Assembly (NCBI GenBank): GCA_040755755.1
Contig: JBFLZW010000033.1
Location: 124,001 to 188,000, forward strand
Length of the DNA: 64,000 nucleotides
Direction of reading: 5' to 3'
Origin: a bacterium
GTDB lineage: Bacteria; SZUA-182; DTGQ01
The position numbers and the translations under genes are program-made. The notes beneath the pieces are model-generated. The model saw only the letters and a program-made list of their open reading frames with translations, made no database searches and was not told the origin of the DNA. Shown here one piece after another: positions 1 to 8,630 of the stretch (the first letter of the stretch is position 1; every line of letters begins with the position of its first letter).

Positions 1-2
1 GA

Positions 3-140
3 CAGGCTCCTGGGGAGGAAATTCCGGAACGAGATATCTCTGGGGTTCAGATAACCAAGATTCGTGGACCCGGAACCTGCAATCATGGTATCTTTTATAC
101 TAAATACTCAGTAGCGGTAAGTACTGACAGAGGGAATTAA
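3..140 (+). CDS. 3' end of an upstream gene (partial, unknown)
   Basis: The frame beginning at base 3 stays open for 45 codons and stops at TAA 138-140, 28 bases before a strong terminator hairpin. It is the longest of the three forward frames at the window edge; the other two stop at about 54 and 103. The visible tail (…ISGVQITKIRGPG…) has the look of a secreted beta-rich domain, but no family is recognisable. The choice of frame rests on length and on the terminator position only. Confidence 0.35.
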   Translation, partial: QAPGEEIPERDISGVQITKIRGPGTCNHGIFYTKYSVAVSTDRGN

Positions 141-168
141 CCCGGCCAGTCAGTCATACTCTTACCAT

Positions 169-206
169 GATAGGCGGGGCCTTTCAACCCCGCCTATCGA
201 TTTTTT
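169..206 (+). terminator. Rho-independent terminator
   Basis: A perfect 11-bp stem (GATAGGCGGGG at 169-179 with CCCCGCCTATC at 188-198) encloses an 8-base loop and is followed by six T at 201-206. It ends the transcript entering from the left. An ATG at 167 lies in this hairpin, so that codon is not a credible start for the next gene. Confidence 0.9.
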
Positions 207-250
207 GTCTGGAAAAGGTAGAAGGCGATTCAGGTGATGAGGAAATGGGA

Positions 251-919
251 ATGAGATGGCAAAGCAGGATTCAATCATGGTCCGGATTAATTCTTACGAA
301 GTTGTCCCAGAGCTTGATTTCATCTGTACAGGCCGCCTGCTGCGAAGGTTTTGAGATATGCTCTCCGGCAGGCTGCCTCCTGTTGTTCACCCTGCTCATC
401 CTGCTTCCCGTGAGCCGGATAGCGGAAGCATCCCACTTTCAGGAGGTAACACCTACACCGACCTGGATGTATCTTTCCGGGCTTTTTACCATTGACGGCC
501 AGGATGCAGTTACCGGCGACGAGGTCGGTGTATTCGATGAACGGGGGCTCCTTGTAGGCCGCACTACCGTTACGGTCAGGGGAAGATATGGCGTGATGAA
601 AGTCTATGGGGATGACCCCGCCACTTCCAGGCACGATGGAGCAATTATCAACAGCAAGCTGACCCTTAAATTCTGGAAGGCAAGCTCAAGGACTGAGACC
701 ATCATTACCCGGGATGATATATCTTTAATAATCCGGGGACCTTTTGGCCCATCAGACTTTCCTCTGCGATGGACGGGGCACAGGGATAAGTATGTCGTCC
801 ATGTAGCGGCAAAGGAGAAAGCAACTCATGTCCCCCTTCTTTCAGGGTGGGGAGGGATTGCAGCCGCAGCCTTTCTGCTTCTCGTCCTGACTGTGTATGT
901 GGAGAGAAAGATCGGTTAG
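251..919 (+). CDS. Exported protein with C-terminal VPLLSGWGG-type anchor
   Basis: The start is placed at ATG 251, seven bases after an AGGA; ATG 245 is too close to that site and ATG 167 lies in the terminator. A long basic leader of about 40 residues precedes a hydrophobic segment (LLLFTLLILLPV), a typical export signal. The body contains GDEVGVFDERGLLVG and MKVYGDDP, which resembles a beta-sandwich module common in secreted proteins of Deltaproteobacteria. The last 29 residues read VPLLSGWGG, then about 17 hydrophobic residues, then ERK. That layout resembles IPTL/VPxP-CTERM sorting signals recognised by exosortases, an exosortase being encoded at 39.7 kb. No enzymatic function is apparent. 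The protein is probably exported and C-terminally processed or membrane-anchored. Confidence 0.65.
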   Translation: MRWQSRIQSWSGLILTKLSQSLISSVQAACCEGFEICSPAGCLLLFTLLILLPVSRIAEASHFQEVTPTPTWMYLSGLFTIDGQDAVTGDEVGVFDERGLLVGRTTVTVRGRYGVMKVYGDDPATSRHDGAIINSKLTLKFWKASSRTETIITRDDISLIIRGPFGPSDFPLRWTGHRDKYVVHVAAKEKATHVPLLSGWGGIAAAAFLLLVLTVYVERKIG

Positions 920-1248
920 TCTCCCGGCACAGGGCTCAGGAAGCGATGCACATCGACCAGGTTGGTGGACAAGTCCCACCAGCCATTTTTCAGGGAAGCG
1001 TAATCCGGCCCCTGCATGGCTGAAGCAAACCGCACGGAGTTAGCGAAGAAAAGCCATTGCCTTGTCCACCTTTGCTCGATTGCCTCGTCGAACGGATTGG
1101 TCCGGTCGGCTAACCCTCTCTGCCAGGCTCTGGAAAGGAGGACCGTAGCGGTCCTGGTCATTTTGTTGGTTTCCGAAACAGTGGAATCAAACCTGGCAAA
1201 GTGTCCATCTGTCCAGACAGAACCATGAACCCCATGATCCTCACCCAT
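916..1248 (-). pseudogene. C-terminal fragment, possibly of an octaheme HAO-like cytochrome
   Basis: This minus-strand fragment of 110 codons has the flavour of the C-terminal helical region of multiheme cytochromes of the hydroxylamine-oxidoreductase family, with phrases such as WLFFANSVRFASAM and PDYASLKNGWW. The assignment is from memory of the family and is tentative. The same frame stays similar in character for about 16 codons upstream of the ATG, then meets TGA near 1298. No CxxCH haem motif is present. A complete family member would carry several hundred more residues upstream, so this looks like a 3' remnant stranded beside the tRNA/integrase junction. It converges with the preceding gene, overlapping it by 4 bases. 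Confidence 0.4.
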
Positions 1249-1366
1249 AACCGTATTCGTTCTGGGGGCAACACATTCATCACCAATAGCGGAGGAGAAT
1301 CAATTTATCCTGGGTCCTGATTGCTAACCATTGACACAAGAAATGGAATATGTTAAAAGATATTGT

Positions 1367-2332
1367 TTAGTTTATGCGCCCGTAGCTCAGTAATGGATAG
1401 AGCAAGGGATTCCTAATCCCTGTGCCGGAGGTTCGAGTCCTCTCGGGCGCACTCAAATAATTCAGAGGGTTCAGGAAAATCATCTTTTCATGGCTCAGGA
1501 TTTTCTGAATAGCCCCAGTCGGCACTCCTTTGTGTTTCATAATTGAGGCACCGAAATGCCGGAGAGCATGAAACCGAAAATAGGTAACCCCTGCCTTCCT
1601 ACATAAAGTACGTAAGATCCTCTTGCGATCTATGTATGGCCCTTCTATCATTGCCCCTGTCTTGGAGCTCCGGCATCTTTGCCAGAATACCCAGGATTTG
1701 GTTTTATCCCTGGCCTTATACCTTTGGGAAAGGATGTCGTATACTCTTTTAGTCATTACCACCTTACGGCCGGTTAAGTGGCCTCCCTTTTTCTTCCTGG
1801 TATACAGGGTAATGGCCTTTTCCTCGAAATGAACATCGTCCCACGTCAGTTTGTTGATCTCTCCCACTCTTGCCACAGTATCCAGAATCATATACAGGTA
1901 ATCACGGGTATCTGAATCCGCGGCCATGACTACTTTCAATACATCTTCTTTGGATGGGATATACTTCCTTCTTTTTTCGATAGGGAGTTTTTTAATTTTA
2001 GCAGCCGGATTTTCTGAAATGAGCTCTTGTTCTATTCCCCAGCCAAATACCGCCTTGAGATATCGAAGGTCTTTGTTGGCCGCATGGCTTGAAATAAGAC
2101 TTCGGTCTAAGATAAACTCCTCAACCATGTTTCTGGCAATTGCGTCACAAGGGATATGATCCCATTTATCAATCCATCGGCGAGCCATATAAATATAAGC
2201 ATCATAATAGATCTTTGTATGATGAGCCTTCACATAGTCCAGTCTTTTATCTACGAGGTCGCCGAAGGTTATGGCGATCTTCTCCTTTACTGCCGGAGTG
2301 GGGTTCCTTACCTCTTCTTTGTGGACTAACAT
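1367..2332 (-). pseudogene. int: Tyrosine recombinase (integrase), decaying at both ends
   Basis: The protein has a SAM-like core-binding region (about residues 20-115) and a phage-integrase catalytic domain: Arg155 in ARVGEIN, a beta-hairpin Lys near 181, HxxR at 255-258 (HALRH), and His281 in ILSHEK. The expected nucleophile motif nine residues after that His is replaced; a Tyr occurs at 292. Residues 294-319 are simply the antisense reading of tRNA-Arg. On the 5' side the frame continues upstream as WFKTKSEAKKA, typical of an integrase arm-binding domain, but is cut by TAA at 2372-2374. ATG 2332 is therefore a fallback start. It may keep activity only if the C-terminal Tyr is functional; a defunct integration module is more likely. 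Confidence 0.8.
1376..1451 (+). tRNA. tRNA-Arg (anticodon CCT)
   Basis: The acceptor arms GCGCCCG (1376-1382) and CGGGCGC (1444-1450) pair perfectly. The D arm starts GCTC…GAGC. The anticodon stem AGGGA/TCCCT encloses the loop TTCCTAA, giving anticodon CCT. The T arm carries TTCGAGT. The discriminator base is A1451 and CCA is not encoded. The gene is entirely antisense to the 3' end of an integrase frame, the usual arrangement at an attachment site. Confidence 0.93.
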
Positions 2333-2805
2333 TGCCTTTTTGGCTTCGCTCTTTGTTTTGAACCATATAAATTAACTTGGTAAAATTTTTCTCTTCTTCG
2401 CCTATTTTTATAGGCACATGTTCAGCTAATAGTTAAAAGTGTGAATTTTATATTGTTGTTTTGTGAGCAACGCCTTTTTCAGAATCAGAGAGCAGGGACT
2501 TACTCGAACCCCCGACCTACGGATCCGTAGGCAGTTTCCCGGCTAATTCATCTATCATAAGAAACAACTAACTAATTGTAACCTTGTACTTTTGCCTGTC
2601 ACAACTTATCATTGTTTATCTTGATTTTTCTCTGCCTGGACACAAAAGCGCACACAAATGCGCACACAGATAAGTGCGAATTCATGAGGAGAAAAGAACC
2701 AGGAGACAGGAGGCTGAGTCAGAGCTTACCAAGATCAAGGGGGAATTGAAACAAAAATCCATGCAGTTAGACAGTAATCTTTCCTCCTGATTCTTTTCCT
2801 TCTTT
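2333..2805. other. Intergenic stretch with integration debris
   Basis: This 470-base stretch holds no convincing gene. It contains the decayed 5' end of the integrase (2333-2400), a tRNA-like remnant with a 16-bp palindrome (2502-2534), two copies of GCGCACACA twelve bases apart (2648-2656 and 2660-2668), and a short charged frame on the plus strand (2674-2790) that resembles a coiled-coil tail (RRQEAESELTKIKGELKQ). That frame begins with GTG just after a stop, lacks a clear ribosome site, and may be a remnant of a larger gene. Confidence 0.5.
2502..2534 (-). repeat. tRNA-Arg-like 3'-half remnant with 16-bp palindrome
   Basis: On the minus strand the sequence CTACGGATCCGTAGG is followed by TCGGGGGTTCGAGT. 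It looks like the anticodon loop (CTACGGA, anticodon ACG), variable region and T loop of a tRNA-Arg(ACG). Both acceptor strands, the 5' half and a paired T stem are absent. The core CCTACGGATCCGTAGG (2516-2531) is a perfect palindrome. It may be an old attachment-site copy; it is not a working tRNA. Confidence 0.4.
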
Positions 2806-3237
2806 TTAGCTATAGTGCCTTTTTAGCCAGGCACTAATGGTTTGGTCAATCTGATCACGGACCTGACGGAATTTCACCAACTTTTCCTCATCTGATCCCT
2901 GACAGGTTGCCGGATCCTCAAATGGCCAGTGCATCCTCTGGCTGGCAACCGGGAAAGCAGCAGCGGGGCATTTTTCATCAGCATCGCCGCAGAGAGTAAT
3001 CAGATAATCAAAACGTATCCTCCCCATATATTCATGGATACTTTTCGAATACTGACCACTCAGATCAATACCGACCTCTGCCAGAACCTGCTTCGCATAA
3101 GGATTGATGCCTTTTGGCTCAATACCGGCACTATATACCTCAAACCGGTCACCGGCAGAGGTTCTGAGCAAAGCCTCAGCCATCTGGCTGCGTGCCGAAT
3201 TGCCAATGCAGAAAAAGAGAATTTTTATTTTACCCAT
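2806..3237 (-). CDS. arsC: Arsenate reductase, thioredoxin-coupled (ArsC)
   Basis: This 143-residue cytoplasmic enzyme of the low-molecular-weight phosphatase fold reduces arsenate to arsenite. The P-loop CIGNSAR (Cys10, Arg16) near the N-terminus is the nucleophile site. Cys83 and Cys90 sit where the second and third redox cysteines of thioredoxin-coupled ArsC enzymes lie, and the DP pair near 108-109 supplies the general acid. Length is normal for the family. It stands alone: no arsR regulator, efflux pump or arsA/arsB is visible next to it, so it may depend on exporters elsewhere. Its start has GGAGG about 5 bases upstream (minus strand). Confidence 0.92.
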   Translation of the reverse strand: MGKIKILFFCIGNSARSQMAEALLRTSAGDRFEVYSAGIEPKGINPYAKQVLAEVGIDLSGQYSKSIHEYMGRIRFDYLITLCGDADEKCPAAAFPVASQRMHWPFEDPATCQGSDEEKLVKFRQVRDQIDQTISAWLKRHYS

Positions 3238-3751
3238 AATAAACCTCCTGCTATTGAGTGTGTTGCCTTGGTGATTCCAGACCGATCCTCCTTCAGGTTG
3301 AACTATACCATCATACTAATAAAATCGGCGAGAGACAAGAGTGGCAAGTCGTGCCGGTAATGCCTTTACATAATACGTAACGTCCTTACCTGATACTTAA
3401 CTCTTCTCATGCAAAACCGTCTCAGGGGCAGAAATTTACCTTGCCCCGAGTACCAAGATTCACATGATTAATTGTCTAACAAAAAAATAACACTTTCTTG
3501 ATATTTCCCTAGCAAAGGCTGTTTATCATACTAACAGTGTTTGACTCTCAGAATTTCCCCGATCGATCTTGATTGCGCTGACCATAGTACCAAACACAAC
3601 TCTGAACGAAGAGCCGATCACACGGTTTATATCTTACCATTGGTATTCCAAAATTTTCACGGCCACCATGCGTTGGGAATTTACGGGGCGAAGCTTTATT
3701 TTCAAGAGCAGGCAGGAAAAAATGGCCACACAAAGTAATGAGAGGCAGAAA
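3238..3751. promoter_or_regulatory. Divergent intergenic region between arsC and prsT-like gene
   Basis: About 510 bases separate the two divergent genes. A hairpin at 3421-3450 pairs CTC-A-GGGGCA with TGCCCCGAG (one bulged A) but has no T-run, so it may be regulatory rather than a terminator. The segment 3480-3535 is AT-rich and contains TTGATA and TATCAT-like words about 20 bases apart, a weak promoter candidate for the plus-strand gene. No riboswitch was recognised. Confidence 0.3.
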
Positions 3752-6133
3752 ATGAAGAGAATTTCCAGGAAAGAGCAGGCATATATCGTTATTATCCTAT
3801 TCATGAGTCTTTGGATTACCCACTGTTCCTCTCCAAAGGAGATGAAGGATAAGTTCCATACCAGAGGTATGGAATTATTAAAAAAATCGAATTATCCAAA
3901 AGCCAAGCTGGAATTCAAAAACGCCCTGAAAATCGATCCTCAGTTTGACAAAGGGTACTATGGCCTGGCTTACTGTGAATTTTACCAGCATGATTTTAAG
4001 AAAGCCTTTGCCCTGGCCAGTAAGGCGGTTGAGCTGAATCCGGGGTATCTGGATGCCCATAATCTCCTGGGCCGGATATATTTTATGGCCGGAAGATTGG
4101 ATGAAGCCGGGGAAAAGGCTGACATCGTATTGAAAAAGGAACCCTCGAACACTGAAGCTCTTCTTCTCCAATCCTCTCTCTTCCTTGCCAGGAAAAAGTA
4201 TCCCCAGGCAGAGGAAATGCTCAGAAAAGTCATTGCCCGTGAAGACAAACGGGGGGAAGCCTATTTATTGCTTTCCGAGGTTTATTTCCAGCAGAAAGAC
4301 TTGAACAGGGCAAAGGGTATATTACGGGAGGGGATAGCAAAGAATAAGGACAATCAGACACTCTCAATCGCCCTGGCAGATTTTTACATCCAGGAGAATA
4401 ACTTAGCGGCAGCGGAGAAAATATATCAGGATAATGGCCATCAGCTTCTCCTTGCCCGGTTTTATTTTGAAGTTGCCAAATCACCGGCTAAGGGGACAGC
4501 AGTCTTACGGAAGCTGATCGATGAAAAACCGGATAACGAGGAATATCGGATTCTGTTAGCCCGGACATACGCTGCTCATAAAAAAGAGGCTCAAGCCGAG
4601 CAGACCTTGCAGGAGGGGATCAGGAAGATATCTCCGGGGTACAAGCTGCGACTCGCTCTGGCAGAATTTTATCGAGGTCATCGGCAGGTGGAAAAAGCCA
4701 TTGAGCTTTTGAAAGAATCATCGGCCATTGAACCGGAGAGTGTGGATTCTCTGGGAATATCGAATCGTCTTGCCCGGCTCTATTGTGATCAGAATAGAGC
4801 CGATTTAGCTTTATCGGAACTGAACCGGGTAATCAAGAAAAATCCCAAGGATTTCCAGGCCCATTTCCTGCGGGGGGAGATATTTCTGAACGACAAAAAG
4901 GGGCTTGAGGCCGTCGGAGAGTTTAACCATTGCCTTAACCAGGAGCCTGATTACGCCCCGGCCTATGACCGGCTGGCCAGAGCCCATCTCATCAACCACG
5001 AAGAGAAACTTGCGGTGGACTACCTCAAGAAAGCTCTCAGCCTGAATCCCGGACTGTACTCGTCTCTTGATGTACTGCTTGCCATCTACCGGAGACAGGG
5101 GGCGGTAGAGGATATCATCGCCCAGCTCAAGGCACTGGAAGAAAAAAATCCCAAGGATATTAATATCCTTGGCAAACTTGGGGATACCTTTTCGAGAACC
5201 GGTGACCTGAAGAATGCCGAAAGCTACTATCAAAAGGTTCTGGACATAGATCCGAACAATCATATTGCCTGGTATCAATCAGGATTATTGTCCATAAAGC
5301 GGAAAAACAATCAGGAGGCAAAAACAAGGTTTCAGAAGGCACTTGCAGCTAATCCAGGCTTTTTCAGTGCATTCGAGGGCATGGTCATCTGTCTTCTCGA
5401 AGAGAAAAAAACCGATGAGGCCCTTGCACTCTGTTCCCAAAATCTCCAGAAGTTTCCAAGCCAGGCCGTGCATGCCCTGATAGGCCGTATCCATATCGCC
5501 AGACAGGATGGAGAGCAGGCGAAAAAATCCTTTACCCAGGCTATCATGGCCCAGCCGGCCTGGATGCTCCCCTATTCATACCTGGTCGAGCTGTTCTGCC
5601 GGGAGGGAAAGCAAAGTGAGGGTCTGACGTATTTTCAGGAGCTGAAAAAGAAGTATCCCCACCAGCCCCTGGCAGATTTTTCCCGCGGGATGCTGCATGT
5701 AAAAAGTAAAGAATATGATAAGGCCAGGCAGGTCTTTGAGCAGGTTCTGGCGGAGGACCCCAAGTTCACGCTGGCTGCCAATAACCTGGCTTACCTGTAT
5801 GCTGAATATTTCCCCTCACAAGAAAACCTGGAGAAGGGGCGGCAACTGGCCGCTCAGGTCATTCAGGATGATCCTTATCAATATAATACCATGGATACGT
5901 TAGCCTGGATTTACTGTAAGCAGGGTGATTACAAAAAGGGAATAGATATTTACCAGAAGTTTGGACAATCGCGCCTGAGTAATCCCGTGTATGCCTATCA
6001 CCTGGGAGTATGCTATCTGAAAAAAGGTGATAAAGACAATGCCTGTCTCTACCTGAAAAAGGCTGCCGCCTCCCCGGCGAATGTCGTTGAAACCCGGGAG
6101 GCGAAGAAAGAACTGGAGAAGCTCAGGCTGTAG
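3752..6133 (+). CDS. prsT: PrsT-like TPR lipoprotein of PEP-CTERM/EPS loci
   Basis: The start is ATG 3752, preceded by GAGAGG at the correct distance; the open frame extends 61 codons further upstream but with no signal or ribosome site. Residues 1-25 form a lipoprotein-type signal ending in ITHC (Cys25). The rest of the 793 residues is a nearly continuous array of tetratricopeptide repeats (for example YPKAKLEFKNALKIDP, AYYGLAYC-type pairs). Long TPR proteins with this architecture are the PrsT family that accompanies exosortase/exopolysaccharide loci; their biochemical role is not settled, but they probably scaffold periplasmic export or assembly. A second copy lies at 30.0 kb. It is followed 24 bases later by a small DUF2292-like gene, probably cotranscribed. 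Confidence 0.8.
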   Translation: MKRISRKEQAYIVIILFMSLWITHCSSPKEMKDKFHTRGMELLKKSNYPKAKLEFKNALKIDPQFDKGYYGLAYCEFYQHDFKKAFALASKAVELNPGYLDAHNLLGRIYFMAGRLDEAGEKADIVLKKEPSNTEALLLQSSLFLARKKYPQAEEMLRKVIAREDKRGEAYLLLSEVYFQQKDLNRAKGILREGIAKNKDNQTLSIALADFYIQENNLAAAEKIYQDNGHQLLLARFYFEVAKSPAKGTAVLRKLIDEKPDNEEYRILLARTYAAHKKEAQAEQTLQEGIRKISPGYKLRLALAEFYRGHRQVEKAIELLKESSAIEPESVDSLGISNRLARLYCDQNRADLALSELNRVIKKNPKDFQAHFLRGEIFLNDKKGLEAVGEFNHCLNQEPDYAPAYDRLARAHLINHEEKLAVDYLKKALSLNPGLYSSLDVLLAIYRRQGAVEDIIAQLKALEEKNPKDINILGKLGDTFSRTGDLKNAESYYQKVLDIDPNNHIAWYQSGLLSIKRKNNQEAKTRFQKALAANPGFFSAFEGMVICLLEEKKTDEALALCSQNLQKFPSQAVHALIGRIHIARQDGEQAKKSFTQAIMAQPAWMLPYSYLVELFCREGKQSEGLTYFQELKKKYPHQPLADFSRGMLHVKSKEYDKARQVFEQVLAEDPKFTLAANNLAYLYAEYFPSQENLEKGRQLAAQVIQDDPYQYNTMDTLAWIYCKQGDYKKGIDIYQKFGQSRLSNPVYAYHLGVCYLKKGDKDNACLYLKKAAASPANVVETREAKKELEKLRL

Positions 6134-6157
6134 TCTGGACCATTGGAGGATTTCAGG

Positions 6158-6379
6158 GTGACAGAACAAGGTAATAACAGAAAACCAAAAAATACCAGTG
6201 AGAAAAACCAAAACATGGATGCCCGGAAAAGCAGAATGGACAGCACAAAAAAATTCACCACTCTTTTAGAGTACCTCAGGGGATTATCTGAGGAAAAGTT
6301 CACCGGCTATATCAAGATAAATTTTACCCAAGGGAGCATAGCAAAGGTCGAAAAATTTGAAGAGGTGTTAAAACATTAA
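6158..6379 (+). CDS. Small DUF2292 (YezD)-like protein
   Basis: The start chosen is GTG 6158, seven bases after GGAGGA; an in-frame TTG at 6143 overlaps that ribosome site. The 73-residue product has a charged, lysine- and asparagine-rich first half and a second half (FTGYIKINFTQGSIAKVEKFEEV) matching the pattern of the small DUF2292/YezD proteins, which end in a beta-hairpin plus VQIEKTEK-like segment. Function of that family is unknown. It lies between the TPR lipoprotein gene and the large secreted protein gene, in probable cotranscription. Confidence 0.55.
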   Translation: MTEQGNNRKPKNTSEKNQNMDARKSRMDSTKKFTTLLEYLRGLSEEKFTGYIKINFTQGSIAKVEKFEEVLKH

Positions 6380-6404
6380 CCACCAAATATTGGATAAGGT
6401 AACG

Positions 6405-8630
6405 ATGAGAAACAAAATAACATTTTTAGTCTGTCTTGTCCTGGCAGCAGTTACGAGTATCGTTTTTCCCTCTCAGTCTATGGCGGGCTTTGGAAGTCAT
6501 CATCTGATTCAGGTAATCTATCGGGACGGTGATAATGAGGTAGGTGTTGATTTAGGGGATATCGAGGACCCGAACATCTCCAAGAAGGATAACCTGCTGG
6601 TAAAGTCTGGCGAAGGCTTTAAAATTAACTACCTTAACAATAATAGCTGGGAAAATGTATACCTGGGTATTTTCTCCTACAGCAAGAATGAAAGTGGCGA
6701 GTTCGCCTATTTTATAACCACGAAGCCGACAGAGCCCAGTATTAACCAGAAAAGCTTCACTTCTTTCATGAATGCCTATAAGACTACGGTGCTTAACTAT
6801 TATGGACTCCGGGAGGTAACCCATCTGAGCGACAGGCTGGTTCAGGGTATTGCTCAACACTCTTGCTCATATTGGACAAAAATGGATTCACAGAGCGCAC
6901 CGGGACAATATGCCGGACTGTTGAAGCAACTGGATGGAATAATAGGTGAAAAACATTTAGGTGAAACACCGGGTCAAATACTGGTAACGGACGGTTTTGA
7001 TTTTGATACGGGTCCGAATCCTTATTTCGATGTATACCTTTATAAAGTTAAAAAAACAGGAAGTCAAACTGCTGTAATTATTCCCGGTGAGAATACACCG
7101 TATGTTGCTACGATTCGCATTTATGCCGACGGCTGCACCGTAATGAATCCTTACGTTCCCTTGACCTTAACCCTGACTTTAACTATCAACGGACAGGGGA
7201 GCGTCAGGCTTGGCCACCCCCTGAATCAAACTTATACCCAAAACACTGCCATTAATCTCCTTGAAGGTACCCGGTTCGATCTTGAAGCCATAGCGGCTGA
7301 AGGATGGACATTTGAAGTATGGGGAGGGGGTCTTGAAGGGATTAGCATTCCAGCCACCACCCTGGAGATGGATATGCACAAAGAGGTAATCGCCTCCTTC
7401 AGGGAAAATACTCTCGATAATCAATGCTGGGGAGGGGATTTTGACAATGACGGGGATGTCGATGGAAAAGATCTGGTCAAATATCGTAACTGTAAGGCTG
7501 ATTTAAACGGCGACGGTAAGCTGGATGATGAGGATGCGGCACTGTTTGCTCTATCGTTCGGGAGAACCGGCTGTCCGGATAACTCCACTCCTCCCCCATT
7601 TAATCAATATATCGCCTCAGTCACCACCGAAGGTAATGGCAAGGTACTGGAAAACCAGATAAGCTGCGATGAGATCGAGCTTACAGCCCAGCCTGATTCA
7701 GGCTGGGCATTTACAGGATGGAGTGGCGATCTGTCAGGCACCGACAGCAGCGCAACATTAACCATGAATGGCCATAAGTCGATCACAGCGATATTTGTCA
7801 AATTGCCGTACAAATTAACTATCCGGGTGGAGGGCAGGGGAACGGTAACGCCGATTGAGGGAACCTATTTTGACACCGCCACGGTCATGCTGACAGCGGC
7901 CCCGGACAGCGGGTATCAGATACATTCCTGGTGTGGAACGGACAATGACGCTACGACAGCCAATACCAATGCAGTAACCGTGTCTGGGAATCGTCTGGTG
8001 ACAGTGAAATTTTCCCCGATACCTGTTTTGAATTTCGATGGAGACTTTGTGCCTGATGACGAAGAAAAAGGGCCGGGCAAAGATAACCCCAATTATGATG
8101 GTAATGGCGACGGCATTGCAGATTACCGGCAAGAAAATGTTGCTTCGATGTATACCTGGGATGACCAGTATTACGTCACTCTTGCCTCCCCAACCTTAAT
8201 CCAGTCCCCGGAAATGATGGCTGTAGACCTTAACTCTCTTGCCGAAGGATATCCCCCTGGTGTTAATATCTTCTGTTTATTTCAACTGAACTTTCCGCTC
8301 GGCAATTTAAATACCGATGGATCGACAACAGTAACTCTCTATCTTCCTGCAGGAGTAACTCCCAATACGTATTATAAATATGGCCCCACATCCGATAATC
8401 CCAAGCCCCATTGGTATGAATTCTTATACGACGGCCAGACAGGAGCGCAAATTCAGGGGAATATTGTCACCCTGCATTTTATCGATGGGGCGAGGGGGGA
8501 TGACGATCTCTCGGCTAATGGAGAGATTATTGATATCGGTGGTCCGGCTACTGTACCAGGGACTTCTTCCAAGGGAAGTGGTTCAGGTGGCTGTTTCGTG
8601 ACTATCCTGAAAAAATTAATGAAAAATTAA
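6405..8630 (+). CDS. Large secreted protein with InlB-type repeats, EF-hand and choice-of-anchor U domain
   Basis: The start is ATG 6405, with AAGGT just upstream; TTG 6390 is a less likely alternative. After a signal peptide (about 1-27) comes a 200-residue domain shared with the protein at 8994. It is followed by one divergent InlB B-repeat (about 250-335), two Ca-binding dockerin-like loops (DFDNDGDVDGKD and DLNGDGKLDDED, about 343-385), two more InlB-type repeats (about 400-545, with WAFTGWSG and YQIHSWCG), another DxDxDG-rich stretch, and a domain resembling choice-of-anchor U (YYKYG, HWYEFLYDG, LHFIDGARGDDD). The tail GSGSGGCFVTILKK resembles a clipped CFI-box rather than an exosortase signal. 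Role: probably a calcium-stabilised cell-surface or matrix protein; no catalytic motif seen. Confidence 0.75.
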   Translation: MRNKITFLVCLVLAAVTSIVFPSQSMAGFGSHHLIQVIYRDGDNEVGVDLGDIEDPNISKKDNLLVKSGEGFKINYLNNNSWENVYLGIFSYSKNESGEFAYFITTKPTEPSINQKSFTSFMNAYKTTVLNYYGLREVTHLSDRLVQGIAQHSCSYWTKMDSQSAPGQYAGLLKQLDGIIGEKHLGETPGQILVTDGFDFDTGPNPYFDVYLYKVKKTGSQTAVIIPGENTPYVATIRIYADGCTVMNPYVPLTLTLTLTINGQGSVRLGHPLNQTYTQNTAINLLEGTRFDLEAIAAEGWTFEVWGGGLEGISIPATTLEMDMHKEVIASFRENTLDNQCWGGDFDNDGDVDGKDLVKYRNCKADLNGDGKLDDEDAALFALSFGRTGCPDNSTPPPFNQYIASVTTEGNGKVLENQISCDEIELTAQPDSGWAFTGWSGDLSGTDSSATLTMNGHKSITAIFVKLPYKLTIRVEGRGTVTPIEGTYFDTATVMLTAAPDSGYQIHSWCGTDNDATTANTNAVTVSGNRLVTVKFSPIPVLNFDGDFVPDDEEKGPGKDNPNYDGNGDGIADYRQENVASMYTWDDQYYVTLASPTLIQSPEMMAVDLNSLAEGYPPGVNIFCLFQLNFPLGNLNTDGSTTVTLYLPAGVTPNTYYKYGPTSDNPKPHWYEFLYDGQTGAQIQGNIVTLHFIDGARGDDDLSANGEIIDIGGPATVPGTSSKGSGSGGCFVTILKKLMKN

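Noticed and set aside
167-250. ATG 167 as start of the first complete gene
   Set aside because: The codon and following bases form a Rho-independent terminator.
2641-2670. GCGCACACA repeats as a CRISPR or direct-repeat array
   Set aside because: Only two copies with a 12-base period, with no spacer structure and no cas genes.
3569-3751. 61-codon N-terminal extension of the first TPR lipoprotein
   Set aside because: It has no ribosome site or signal sequence; ATG 3752 gives a proper lipoprotein signal.
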